DNA of 9,272 bases from an uncultured Phascolarctobacterium sp. (GCA_900553055.1 USBV01000056.1:1-9272); one strand, 5' to 3'; numbered from the stretch's first letter, positions 1-6,163 are shown. Made by a program: numbers and translations. Notes: generated by a model not told the origin, from the sequence alone.

Positions 1-402
1 GGCAAAGCTTTGCAGCGGGTGCAGACTGCCCACATGGGCGCCTGCCGCTGCGAGCGGCGCTAGCTCTTCAAGGCCCATGGAACCGCTGCAATGCAGGAAA
101 ACCTTTCCTGCTAGCGGCAACTGCGGAACTTGCGCAGCAGGCGCAGAGCCTGTGGCGTGCTCGCTAACGCTGGCGCTTACAAGGCTAGCTGCCACCATGC
201 CAATTAGGCGATCCGGCACGGTGAGCAGCAGCACCTCCGCACGCTCCACCAGCTCTTCGTTAGTGCAAGGCTCGGTAGCAAAATTCTCCGCCAGTTGACG
301 AGAATGCTCAGGAGAATTAGCTGTGATACCCACCAATCTTTCTTTAAGATAACTCGCTAAACAGCGACCCACCTTACCTCCGCCGATAACACCAATCTTC
401 AT
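1..402 (-). CDS. Rossmann-fold / DUF2520 oxidoreductase-like protein, partial (N-terminal 134 residues)
   Basis: The gene starts at the ATG at 402 and reads leftward out of the window, so only 134 residues are seen. The N-terminus MKIGVIGGGKVG is a GxGxxG dinucleotide-binding loop (about residues 4-12). A second strand ends in LLLTVPD (58-64), and the segment HCSGS (104-108) followed by GSLHPLQSFA (125-134) is typical of the Rossmann plus DUF2520 family, which is distantly related to ketopantoate reductase and pyrroline-5-carboxylate reductase. The ribosome site AAGGAGA lies about 11 bases before the ATG. I recall this family at the head of panB-panC-panD operons in Bacillota, and the pan-like leader upstream agrees. 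A role as an alternative ketopantoate reductase is inference only. Family assignment is fairly sure; function is not. Confidence 0.82.
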   Translation of the reverse strand, partial: MKIGVIGGGKVGRCLASYLKERLVGITANSPEHSRQLAENFATEPCTNEELVERAEVLLLTVPDRLIGMVAASLVSASVSEHATGSAPAAQVPQLPLAGKVFLHCSGSMGLEELAPLAAAGAHVGSLHPLQSFA

Positions 403-470
403 AACCGTATTGCTCTCCTTTCTGACCATAGGTAAGACGCGCGGCAAACAGCAATTGATGCTCTTGCATT

Positions 471-499
471 AAAAAAGCGCATTCCTAACCGGAATGCGC
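471..499 (-). terminator. Intrinsic terminator in the leader, likely attenuator
   Basis: On the minus strand a perfect 9-bp stem, GCGCATTCC (499-491) with GGAATGCGC (485-477), closes a 5-base loop and is followed by six T residues (476-471). It stands between the pan-like stem and the ATG at 402, so it can stop transcription before the gene. A 7-base segment upstream (AAGACGC, 522-516) is complementary to GCGTCTT downstream (440-434). These could form a stem enclosing the terminator, but this is not a clear antiterminator. Confidence 0.8.
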
Positions 500-521
500 A
501 TACTAAACCCTTTTTGCGTCT

Positions 522-548
522 TCGTCCCGGTCTCATAGATCCAAGCGA
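522..548 (-). ncRNA. pan-like RNA motif: stem with two bulged adenines
   Basis: On the minus strand, the bases from TCG (548-546) through CTTGG, a single A (540), TCT, the loop ATG, AGA, CCGGG, a single A (525) and CGA (524-522) fold into an 11-bp stem. The pairing is TCG/CGA, CTTGG/CCGGG (two G-T wobbles) and TCT/AGA. One unpaired A lies on each strand. This fits my memory of the computationally described 'pan' motif, a hairpin with two conserved bulged A residues in the 5' UTRs of pantothenate genes. It precedes a terminator and a gene family linked to pan operons. The fold is read directly from the sequence; the class assignment is from memory and unchecked. Confidence 0.5.
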
Positions 549-570
549 TTATTGACTTCATTATAAACTA

Positions 571-636
571 GGTAAAATCTGACTGCCTCGGCTACAGCTC
601 ACCAAGCGGTGCTACTGCGCCACAGCCCAATTTACC
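571..636 (-). other. Structured 66-nt RNA domain at the 5' end of the leader
   Basis: The ends pair as GGTAAA (636-631) with TTTACC (576-571). After a small internal loop, GGCTG (about 628-624) pairs with CAGTC, including one G-T wobble. That wobble becomes an A-C mismatch on the other strand, which favours a minus-strand RNA. Inside, CACC-GCTT-GGTG can form a short hairpin. Alternatively CTTGG can pair with CCGAG, resembling the second stem of the leader. It starts within a few bases of the predicted transcription start. I do not recognise it as a named RNA class. Confidence 0.4.
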
Positions 637-642
637 GCCCTT

Positions 643-671
643 ATGATAACATATTAACCCCTGTATGGCAA
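643..671 (-). promoter_or_regulatory. Extended -10 promoter for the DUF2520/pan-like leader
   Basis: On the minus strand TTGCCA (671-666) is followed after 17 bases by TATCAT (648-643), and TG stands one base before the -10 hexamer. Each hexamer matches the consensus at five of six positions. Transcription would begin near 636-640, giving a leader of roughly 235 bases that contains everything between here and the ATG at 402. A TATAAT also occurs at 565-560, but it has no recognisable -35 box and lies inside the proposed leader. Confidence 0.6.
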
Positions 672-779
672 GCATATTCTCCAGAAAAAGCTTATAAAAT
701 GCAACTTTTTATACAAAAATGCCCTTGTCCCTGCCGTAACAGCTTTTTTATCATCCTATACCACGAAACCAATAAAATA
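672..779. other. AT-rich spacer between divergent promoters, no feature seen
   Basis: The 465 bases between the divergent start codons at 402 and 868 hold the leader and its promoter on the left and the bioY control region on the right. This middle part is AT-rich. I see only a 6-base inverted repeat (AAAAAG/CTTTTT, around 686-711) and no credible coding start, promoter or terminator. Confidence 0.4.
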
Positions 780-811
780 TCGTTAACCTTACTAATTCGC
801 TGGGTTGACTT
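780..811 (+). promoter_or_regulatory. BirA-like operator 1, over the bioY -35 box
   Basis: TCGTTAACC (780-788), 14 bases, then GGTTGACTT (803-811). Six of nine positions are palindromic, and the arms resemble the known biotin repressor arms (TTGTTAACC ... GGTTAACAA). The right arm contains the -35 hexamer, so bound BirA would exclude RNA polymerase. Its spacing is identical to the second site's, which strengthens the call. Confidence 0.55.
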
Positions 812-833
812 ATTTCCATATCAGGTCTATACT
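805..833 (+). promoter_or_regulatory. bioY-bioD-bioA promoter
   Basis: TTGACT (805-810), a 17-base spacer and TATACT (828-833) make a strong sigma-A type promoter with a start expected near 840. The marR promoter at the other end of the window uses the same two hexamers and spacer length. BirA-like operators overlap the -35 box and the start region. Confidence 0.82.
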
Positions 834-837
834 AATT

Positions 838-869
838 GCGTTAACATAATTTAACGAGGTGGTTTACGT
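838..869 (+). promoter_or_regulatory. BirA-like operator 2, over the bioY transcription and translation start
   Basis: GCGTTAACA (838-846), 14 bases, then GGTTTACGT (861-869). The cores GTTAAC and GTTTAC match biotin repressor half-sites. The site covers the expected transcription start, the ribosome site GAGGTGG (856-862) and the GTG start codon at 868. Confidence 0.65.
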
Positions 870-1437
870 GTTAGAAACTTCTACAGTACGCCCGCAGAAT
901 AAAACCCGCGAGCTCGTTTTCATGGCTTTCTTTTCCGCATTGATTGCCATTGGTGCCTTTATCAAAATTCCCGTGCCGGTATGCCCCTTCACTTTGCAGC
1001 TGCTGTTCACAACCATGGCAGGCCTGTTGTTAGGCTCCCGCTTAGGCAGTGCGGCGGTGTGGGTGTATATCGCCTTAGGCCTATTAGGTTTACCGGTTTT
1101 TACTAATGGTGGTGGCCCGGGCTACGTCTTCCAGCCTACCTTTGGCTACCTCATTGGCTTCGCCTTAGGCGCCAAAATCACTGGCAGCATCTCCGCTGGT
1201 ACAGTAAGCATGAAAAAGCTTTTAATCGCCAATTTTGCAGGCCTTGCCATCGTGTACCTGTGTGGCATGGCTTACTATTACATCATTGGCAACTTCGTTA
1301 TTGGTCAACCCATCGCTTTATGGCCCTTGTTCTTATATTGCTTCTTATTGGCAGTACCCGGCGACATCGTGCTCTGCATCATCGCTGCGCTGCTTGGTAA
1401 AAAATTAATTCCTCTGGTAAGAGAAAATAGAAGGTGA
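868..1437 (+). CDS. bioY: BioY, biotin-specific S component of an ECF transporter
   Basis: An integral membrane protein of 189 residues that binds biotin for uptake, normally together with a shared EcfA-EcfA'-EcfT module that is not in this window. About six hydrophobic segments are visible. BioY signatures include the N-terminal KIPVPVCPFTLQ stretch, the following GLLLGSRLG, and the GLPVFTNGGGPGYVFQPTFG segment mid-protein. I chose the GTG at 868 because GAGGTGG lies five bases before it. A GTG at 859 is in frame but falls inside that ribosome site. It is first in the bio operon, its stop abuts the bioD ribosome site, and BirA-like sites lie upstream. Identification is secure. Confidence 0.94.
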   Translation: MLETSTVRPQNKTRELVFMAFFSALIAIGAFIKIPVPVCPFTLQLLFTTMAGLLLGSRLGSAAVWVYIALGLLGLPVFTNGGGPGYVFQPTFGYLIGFALGAKITGSISAGTVSMKKLLIANFAGLAIVYLCGMAYYYIIGNFVIGQPIALWPLFLYCFLLAVPGDIVLCIIAALLGKKLIPLVRENRR

Positions 1438-1442
1438 AAATC

Positions 1443-2126
1443 ATGAGTAAAGGTATTTTTATTACGGCAACTGGCACGGACATTGGTAAAACCTTTGTTA
1501 CTGCCTTGATTGTAAAAAAACTGCGCGATGCAGGCCTGAACGCAGGCTATTACAAGGCTGCCTTGAGCGGTGCCGAAGAGCAGCCCGACGGCAGCTGGCT
1601 GCCCGGCGATGCCGCTTACGTGGCCAAGGTTTCCGGTATGCAGGAAAAGGGCGAGGAGCTTGTTTCTTACATTTATAAAACAGCCGTCTCCCCCCACTTA
1701 GCGGCAATGCGTGAGGGAAATCCTGTGGAGTTAGACAAGGTAAAGGCCGATTTTACTGCGGCTCAAGCTAAATATGATTATGTAACCATGGAGGGCAGCG
1801 GTGGTATCATCTGCCCCATTCGCTGGGATGAACAGCATATTCTCTTGGAGGATGTGATTAAAGCAGTGGACTTGGGCACACTGGTGATTTCCAATGCCGC
1901 CTTAGGCTCCATCAACGCTTGTGTACTTACTATTGCCTACCTTAAGCAAAAAGGCATTCCTGTAAGAGGCATTATCCTCAATAATTATGACGGCAGCGAC
2001 TTTATGCAGGCCGATAATAAAAAGATGATGGAAGCCATCACTGGCGTACCCGTACTGGCAGAAGTAAAACCGAACGATACAGAATTGGATATTGATGTAG
2101 AAGTACTAAAGGGTTTATATAAATAA
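1443..2126 (+). CDS. bioD: Dethiobiotin synthetase BioD
   Basis: A cytoplasmic ATP-dependent enzyme that closes the ureido ring of 7,8-diaminopelargonic acid with CO2 to form dethiobiotin. The product is 227 residues, normal for the family. It opens with the P-loop TATGTDIGKT (about residues 8-17 from this start). The YYKAALSGA segment corresponds to the substrate-binding YKP.xSG region, and MEGSGG matches the VEGAGG motif that binds Mg and phosphate. The start is the ATG at 1443, served by AAGGTGA (1431-1437), which overlaps the bioY stop codon. A GTG at 1434 is an alternative that would overlap bioY by four bases. The tight junction implies translational coupling. Identification is secure. 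Confidence 0.95.
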   Translation: MSKGIFITATGTDIGKTFVTALIVKKLRDAGLNAGYYKAALSGAEEQPDGSWLPGDAAYVAKVSGMQEKGEELVSYIYKTAVSPHLAAMREGNPVELDKVKADFTAAQAKYDYVTMEGSGGIICPIRWDEQHILLEDVIKAVDLGTLVISNAALGSINACVLTIAYLKQKGIPVRGIILNNYDGSDFMQADNKKMMEAITGVPVLAEVKPNDTELDIDVEVLKGLYK

Positions 2127-2141
2127 TTAGTAAATTAGTAG

Positions 2142-2270
2142 AAAGCCTCCCTTTGACGCTAATACCCACGTTGTCGCAAGCGAAGTGCAGCGAGAACGTG
2201 TTGGTCGTGCTAATCCCTTTAGGGGGGAAAGGGAGGTGGCTGCGAGCTTGCGAGCAAACGGAGGAATTTT
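2142..2270. repeat. Palindromic intergenic repeat between bioD and bioA
   Basis: The 164-base gap between bioD and bioA holds nested inverted repeats. CCTCCCTTT (2146-2154) pairs with AAAGGGAGG (2228-2236), and an inner stem pairs CACGTTGTCGC (2167-2177) with GCGAGAACGTG (2190-2200), with one mismatch. The right part has the direct repeat GCGAGC-TT-GCGAGC and then ACGGAGGAATTTT. The pattern AAAGCCTCCCTTT ... AAAGGGAGGTGGC ... ACGGAGG resembles a small repeat I recall as common in intergenic regions of gut Bacillota, here apparently interrupted by about 73 bases. Origin as a MITE-like element is inference. It ends just before the bioA ribosome site. Confidence 0.55.
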
Positions 2271-2290
2271 TATTAAAGGAGATGTGTATC

Positions 2291-3649
2291 ATGGATTTGA
2301 ATAAAGTAAAAGAACTCGAAGCTAGGGACCTAGCTCACATTTGGCATCCCTGCTCCCAAATGAAGGATTACGAAACCCTGCGCCCCATCGTAGTTGACCA
2401 TGCTGAAGGCCCTTATTTATATGCCGCCGATGGCCAAAAATATCTGGATATTATTTCCAGCTGGTGGTGTAATCTTTTAGGTCACTGCAATCCTAAGATT
2501 AACGAGGCCATCAAAAAACAAATCGACCAATTGGAGCATGTTATTTTCGTAAACTTTACCCATGAGCCTGCCATCAAGCTCTGCGAGGAGTTAGTAAAAT
2601 ATGTGCCCGCCGGCCTGAATAAATTTAACTTTGCCGATAACGGCTCCTCCTCCGTAGAAATCGCCTTGAAGCTGGCCTTCCAATACCAATTGCAAACAGG
2701 CCATAGTGAAAAAACTCGCTTCATGTGCCTCAGCGAGGGCTATCACGGCGAAACCATCGGTGCTCTTTCCGTAGGCAGCATGGATTTATTTGCTCAAATG
2801 TATAAGCCCATGATGATGAATAATATTCATGTTCAGGCTCCTGATTGCTATCGCTGCCCCTTCAACAAGGACCGCGAGCATTGCCAATGTGAATGCTTCA
2901 AATATGCGGAAGAAGCCTTTGCTAAGCATGCCAAGGAAACTGCGGCTATGATTGTGGAGCCCATTGTCCAAGGCTGTGCCGGCATGCGCATCTATCCGCC
3001 CCTGTATTTGCAAAAGCTGCGCAAGCTGTGCGACGAATACGGCGTGCTCTTAATTGCTGACGAAATCGCTACCGGCTTTGGTCGTACCGGCAAAATGTTT
3101 GCCTGCAACCATGCTGGTATCACCCCCGATATTATGTGCATCAGTAAGGCGCTTACCGGCGGTTACCTGCCCATGTCCATAGTTTGCACCACCGATAAGA
3201 TTTACGATGCCTTCTATGACGACTATAACAAGGGCAAGCAATTCATGCACAGCCACACCTATGCAGGCAACCCCATTGGCTGCGCCATCGCTCTGGCCGT
3301 GCTGGATATTATGAAGAATGAGCATATTTTGGAAGAGAACGTGGAGAAGGCCAAGTACTTCCATAATGCCCTCATGGAAACCTTCGGTCAGCACAAGAAT
3401 ATCGGCGAAATCCGCCATATCAATCTGATTAACGCCATGGAGCTGGTTACGGATAAAGACAAAAAGCTTGGCTTCGATGGTAACCTGCGTATTGGCTACG
3501 AGATTTATAAGAAGGCACTGACCCATGGCCTGCTCTTGAGACCCTTGGGCAATGTAATTTATTTCAATCCGCCGCTGAATATCGACAAGGCCGATCTGGA
3601 CAAGGCTGTGGCACTGGCTAAGCAATCCATAGATGAGGTTTTGAAATAA
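2291..3649 (+). CDS. bioA: Adenosylmethionine-8-amino-7-oxononanoate (DAPA) aminotransferase BioA
   Basis: A PLP-dependent class III aminotransferase of 452 residues that converts KAPA to 7,8-diaminopelargonic acid. Family marks are IWHPCSQMKDYE near the N-terminus (17-28), SSWWCNLLGH (56-65), EGYHGET (149-155), the cofactor-binding ADE (Asp257), the PLP lysine in SKALTGGYLP (Lys286) and THG near 411. The start is the ATG at 2291, after AAAGGAG nine bases upstream; an upstream extension of the frame runs into the intergenic repeat and is not coding. Residues 186-202 carry five cysteines (C186, C189, C198, C200, C202). The amino donor, SAM or lysine, cannot be told from sequence alone. A terminator follows. 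Confidence 0.94.
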   Translation: MDLNKVKELEARDLAHIWHPCSQMKDYETLRPIVVDHAEGPYLYAADGQKYLDIISSWWCNLLGHCNPKINEAIKKQIDQLEHVIFVNFTHEPAIKLCEELVKYVPAGLNKFNFADNGSSSVEIALKLAFQYQLQTGHSEKTRFMCLSEGYHGETIGALSVGSMDLFAQMYKPMMMNNIHVQAPDCYRCPFNKDREHCQCECFKYAEEAFAKHAKETAAMIVEPIVQGCAGMRIYPPLYLQKLRKLCDEYGVLLIADEIATGFGRTGKMFACNHAGITPDIMCISKALTGGYLPMSIVCTTDKIYDAFYDDYNKGKQFMHSHTYAGNPIGCAIALAVLDIMKNEHILEENVEKAKYFHNALMETFGQHKNIGEIRHINLINAMELVTDKDKKLGFDGNLRIGYEIYKKALTHGLLLRPLGNVIYFNPPLNIDKADLDKAVALAKQSIDEVLK

Positions 3650-3689
3650 GCAGCTTGCTGCTTAGGCAATATTCCAATATTTTAGTTTA

Positions 3690-3720
3690 GGGCGTAGCTT
3701 TTTCTACGCCCTTGCTTTTT
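3690..3720 (+). terminator. Terminator after bioA
   Basis: A perfect 8-bp stem GGGCGTAG (3690-3697) with CTACGCCC (3704-3711), a 6-base loop, then TTGCTTTTT. It separates the bioYDA unit from the next two genes, which have their own BirA-like operator immediately downstream. Confidence 0.8.
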
Positions 3721-3727
3721 AAACTCA

Positions 3728-3758
3728 TGGTTAACGCAAGTTTTCAGGAGGTTAACGT
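3728..3758 (+). promoter_or_regulatory. BirA-like operator 3, upstream of the ECF-like gene and bioWF
   Basis: Two perfect GTTAAC cores (3730-3735 and 3751-3756) lie 21 bases apart, giving TGGTTAACG, 13 bases, GGTTAACGT. This is one base shorter than the two sites at bioY. The right arm overlaps the ribosome site AGGAGG (3746-3751). No convincing promoter is visible after the terminator. A weak candidate, TTGCTG (3655-3660), 17 bases, TATTTT (3678-3683), lies before it, in which case the terminator would act inside a leader. Confidence 0.55.
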
Positions 3759-3762
3759 TAAT

Positions 3763-4242
3763 GTGAAAATGCATGATCTTACAACCACAGCTCTTCTTGC
3801 GGTTTTAATTCTGCTGTCTGGCAGCATGAAGATTCCCTCTCCTGTAGCAGGTGGCGAATTCCAGCTTTCCGCTCCCATCGCCGTTTTAATTTGCGCCTTA
3901 TTCGGCTTTAAACGCTATATTCTAGCCGGTGTTTTGGCCAGCGCCCTAGGCATGATGCTGGGTATTCACACTATTTTCAGCGTCATCATTCAAATGTCCT
4001 TCCGCGTTGTGACCGGCGCTGTTATGGCCTTAGGCGGCACCAATCTTTTAACCGTCATTATCAGTGGCCCCTTGGGCACCCTCTTTGCCCGTATCGTGAT
4101 GTGGCAAATCACCGGTGTTAGCTGGATCGCCCTCACCGCAGCAGCTGCTCCCGGTATGGTGTTCACAGCAGTTGGTGCCGGACTGATGTATAAGCCTGCG
4201 CAAAAGCTGCTGCATAGAGTGATTTTATCAAAGCAAAGCTAA
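3763..4242 (+). CDS. Small ECF-S-like membrane protein, candidate pimelate (biotin precursor) uptake
   Basis: A hydrophobic protein of 159 residues with about five to six membrane segments (near 6-22, 35-50, 52-72, 76-92, 94-112 and 118-145). It has the size and look of an ECF transporter S component, but it is not BioY. A distinctive stretch is MKIPSPVAGGEFQLS (22-36). I chose the GTG at 3763, 11 bases after AGGAGG (3746-3751); an ATG at 3769 is the alternative, and an upstream TTG at 3712 lies inside the terminator. It sits 16 bases before bioWF behind a BirA-like site. Because its neighbour activates pimelate, pimelate or a related precursor is the likely substrate. That is inference from context; the exact family is not recognised with certainty. 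Confidence 0.65.
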   Translation: MKMHDLTTTALLAVLILLSGSMKIPSPVAGGEFQLSAPIAVLICALFGFKRYILAGVLASALGMMLGIHTIFSVIIQMSFRVVTGAVMALGGTNLLTVIISGPLGTLFARIVMWQITGVSWIALTAAAAPGMVFTAVGAGLMYKPAQKLLHRVILSKQS

Positions 4243-4258
4243 GAAAGGAAAATCTATC

Positions 4259-6163
4259 ATGCCTAAATATAGTATTAAAATGCGTGCCTCTAAGCAAGGT
4301 AAGCATGTCAGCGGTGCCGAGCGCATTGTCCCTCAGGAATTAATCACTGCAACCATTGGTGCCCTTAGCGAAAGAGCTCTGCACCATGGCCTAGGTCGTG
4401 CAGATTTCATCAATATCAAAATGGAAGAGATTCATCCCGAAGAGCTGCAGTACCTTGATGCCATCCCTGTTGTTAACCGTCCTGCTAAAACCATCGAGGG
4501 TACCTACGCAATTATGCGAGAGGTATTGGGTGAGCTGGGCTTAGCTGATAAGGCCGAAGAGCTCATTGACCTTTTACGCCATGTGCATCCCATGCGCGGC
4601 GCAGTACTTTACGATGTAGCTACCGGCAAACGCATCGAGCCTGACCAAGAACGTGGCATTCGCGTCACTTATATGGATGCCGACGGCACCAGCTCCGTCA
4701 ATAGCATTAAAAATCATTTTAACGAAGCCATTGTTTTGGCCACTAAGGTTGTTCACGCTCCCGGTATTATTTCCGAGCTCTGCTTATCCGATGACCCTGA
4801 TTATTTGGTAGGCTATATTTCCTCTTTAAAGCATGGCTATGTACGTCTAAATCCTATGAAGGCCATGGGTGACCCCCACGGCGGCCGAATCTTCATTTTC
4901 GATAGCCGCAAGGCCGACCCGGCAGATACCATTGCTTATTTAGAAAAGCAAAAGGTTTTAGTGCGTGGCCTTCCCCAAGAGCGTCCTGTGCTGGATGATC
5001 CCCAACAAATTTTTGCCGAGGAGCTAGAGCGCCTCAAGGAAAATAATCTCTACCGCTCCATGCACACCATGGAAAGCGCTCAAAGTAAGTATGTAAATAT
5101 CAACGGCCAGCAAACCTTAATGCTAGCCTCCAATAGCTATCTTGATTTAGCCAACGATCCCAGAGTGAAGCAGGCTGCAGCGGATGCTGCCTTGCAATGG
5201 GGAGCTGGCAGCGGCGGCAGTCGTTTAACTACGGGTAATACCTTGCTCCACGAGGAGCTGGAAACCGACCTAGCTCGCTTTAAGGGAACAGAGGCTGCGC
5301 TGCTCTTTAACACTGGCTACATGGCCAATGTGGGCATTATTTCCGCCTTGTGCGATGGCGAAAGCGTTATCTTTAGTGACGAATACAATCATGCCAGCAT
5401 TATTGATGGTGCGCGCCTTTCCAAGGCTAAAATCATCGTTTACAAGCACAATGATATGCAGGATTTAGAGGCAAAAATTATTGCTACTCCTTACCGTAAA
5501 GGCCTTATCGTTAGCGACGCTGTCTTTAGCATGGATGGCGATATAGTAGATTTACCAAAGCTAGTAGCACTGGGCAAAAAATATCACCTGCTGACCATGA
5601 TTGACGAGGCTCATGCCACCGGCGTCATTGGTGCCACTGGCAAGGGAGCAGTGGAGCATTTTGGATACAGCTGCACGCCCAACATCATCATGGGCACCTT
5701 GAGCAAATCCTTAGGCGCTGAGGGCGGCTTCGCCTGCAGCAGCAGGGTGATTATCGAATACCTGAAAAACAAGGCTCGTAGCTTTATCTTCGCTACCGCT
5801 CAAACTCCTGCTACCTTAGGGGCAGCCTTAGCTGCGCTCCATATTTTAGAGAGCGAGCCCCAGCGTGCTCAGGCACTGCAGCACAACGCAGAGTACTTTA
5901 TCAACTGCCTGCAACAGGAAGGGGTAAAGGCCCAGTCCCCCACCGCCATCATCCCCATTATTATCGGTGATGAAGCTACCGCCCTCAAGGTTGCGGAAGA
6001 GCTGCTTGAGCAAGGCATTCTTGTACCCGCTATTCGCTATCCTACCGTAGCCAAGGGCACTGCACGTCTGCGTGTGGCCCTCATGAGCAGCCACACGGAG
6101 GAAGAGCTGGCCCGCACTGCCAAGCTCATCGCTGAAGCGATAAAAAAATATCAAGCATTGTAA
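4259..6163 (+). CDS. bioWF: BioW-BioF fusion: 6-carboxyhexanoate-CoA ligase / 8-amino-7-oxononanoate synthase
   Basis: One 634-residue chain carries two consecutive biotin steps. Residues 1 to about 240 are BioW, which makes pimeloyl-CoA from pimelate, CoA and ATP. The signatures are YSIKMRAS (4-11), SGAERI (18-23) and HGYVRLNP followed by GDPHGGRIFIFD (192-215). Residues about 250-634 are BioF, a PLP enzyme that condenses pimeloyl-CoA with alanine to KAPA. Its marks are LASNSYLDL (289-297), GAGSGGSRLTTGN (315-327), IDEAHATG (448-455, cofactor Asp449) and the PLP lysine in TLSKSLGAEGG (Lys483). Both halves are near normal length and keep their key motifs, so both should be active. The ATG at 4259 follows AAAGGAA by eight bases. 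There is no stop or internal ribosome site at the junction, so this is a true fusion. Confidence 0.93.
   Translation: MPKYSIKMRASKQGKHVSGAERIVPQELITATIGALSERALHHGLGRADFINIKMEEIHPEELQYLDAIPVVNRPAKTIEGTYAIMREVLGELGLADKAEELIDLLRHVHPMRGAVLYDVATGKRIEPDQERGIRVTYMDADGTSSVNSIKNHFNEAIVLATKVVHAPGIISELCLSDDPDYLVGYISSLKHGYVRLNPMKAMGDPHGGRIFIFDSRKADPADTIAYLEKQKVLVRGLPQERPVLDDPQQIFAEELERLKENNLYRSMHTMESAQSKYVNINGQQTLMLASNSYLDLANDPRVKQAAADAALQWGAGSGGSRLTTGNTLLHEELETDLARFKGTEAALLFNTGYMANVGIISALCDGESVIFSDEYNHASIIDGARLSKAKIIVYKHNDMQDLEAKIIATPYRKGLIVSDAVFSMDGDIVDLPKLVALGKKYHLLTMIDEAHATGVIGATGKGAVEHFGYSCTPNIIMGTLSKSLGAEGGFACSSRVIIEYLKNKARSFIFATAQTPATLGAALAALHILESEPQRAQALQHNAEYFINCLQQEGVKAQSPTAIIPIIIGDEATALKVAEELLEQGILVPAIRYPTVAKGTARLRVALMSSHTEEELARTAKLIAEAIKKYQAL

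Noticed and set aside
376..468. 31-codon minus-strand frame starting right after the leader terminator
   Set aside because: It has no ribosome site, overlaps the DUF2520 start and its sequence shows nothing like a regulatory leader peptide.
560..565. Minus-strand TATAAT as the main promoter of the DUF2520 gene
   Set aside because: No -35 box is found 16-18 bases upstream, while the promoter at 643-671 has good hexamers and an extended -10. A secondary start here remains possible.
571..640. tRNA or 6S RNA gene on the minus strand
   Set aside because: Short stretches (GTGGCGCAGT, TTGGTGAGC) recall tRNA and 6S RNA, but no anticodon arm, T-arm or full 6S fold can be built. A leader domain explains the sequence better.
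609..854. 81-codon plus-strand frame upstream of bioY
   Set aside because: It runs through the bioY promoter and operators, lacks a ribosome site and has a composition typical of non-coding AT-rich DNA.
3050..3625. Long minus-strand frame opposite bioA
   Set aside because: It is antisense to conserved bioA coding sequence, with no ribosome site or recognisable domain.
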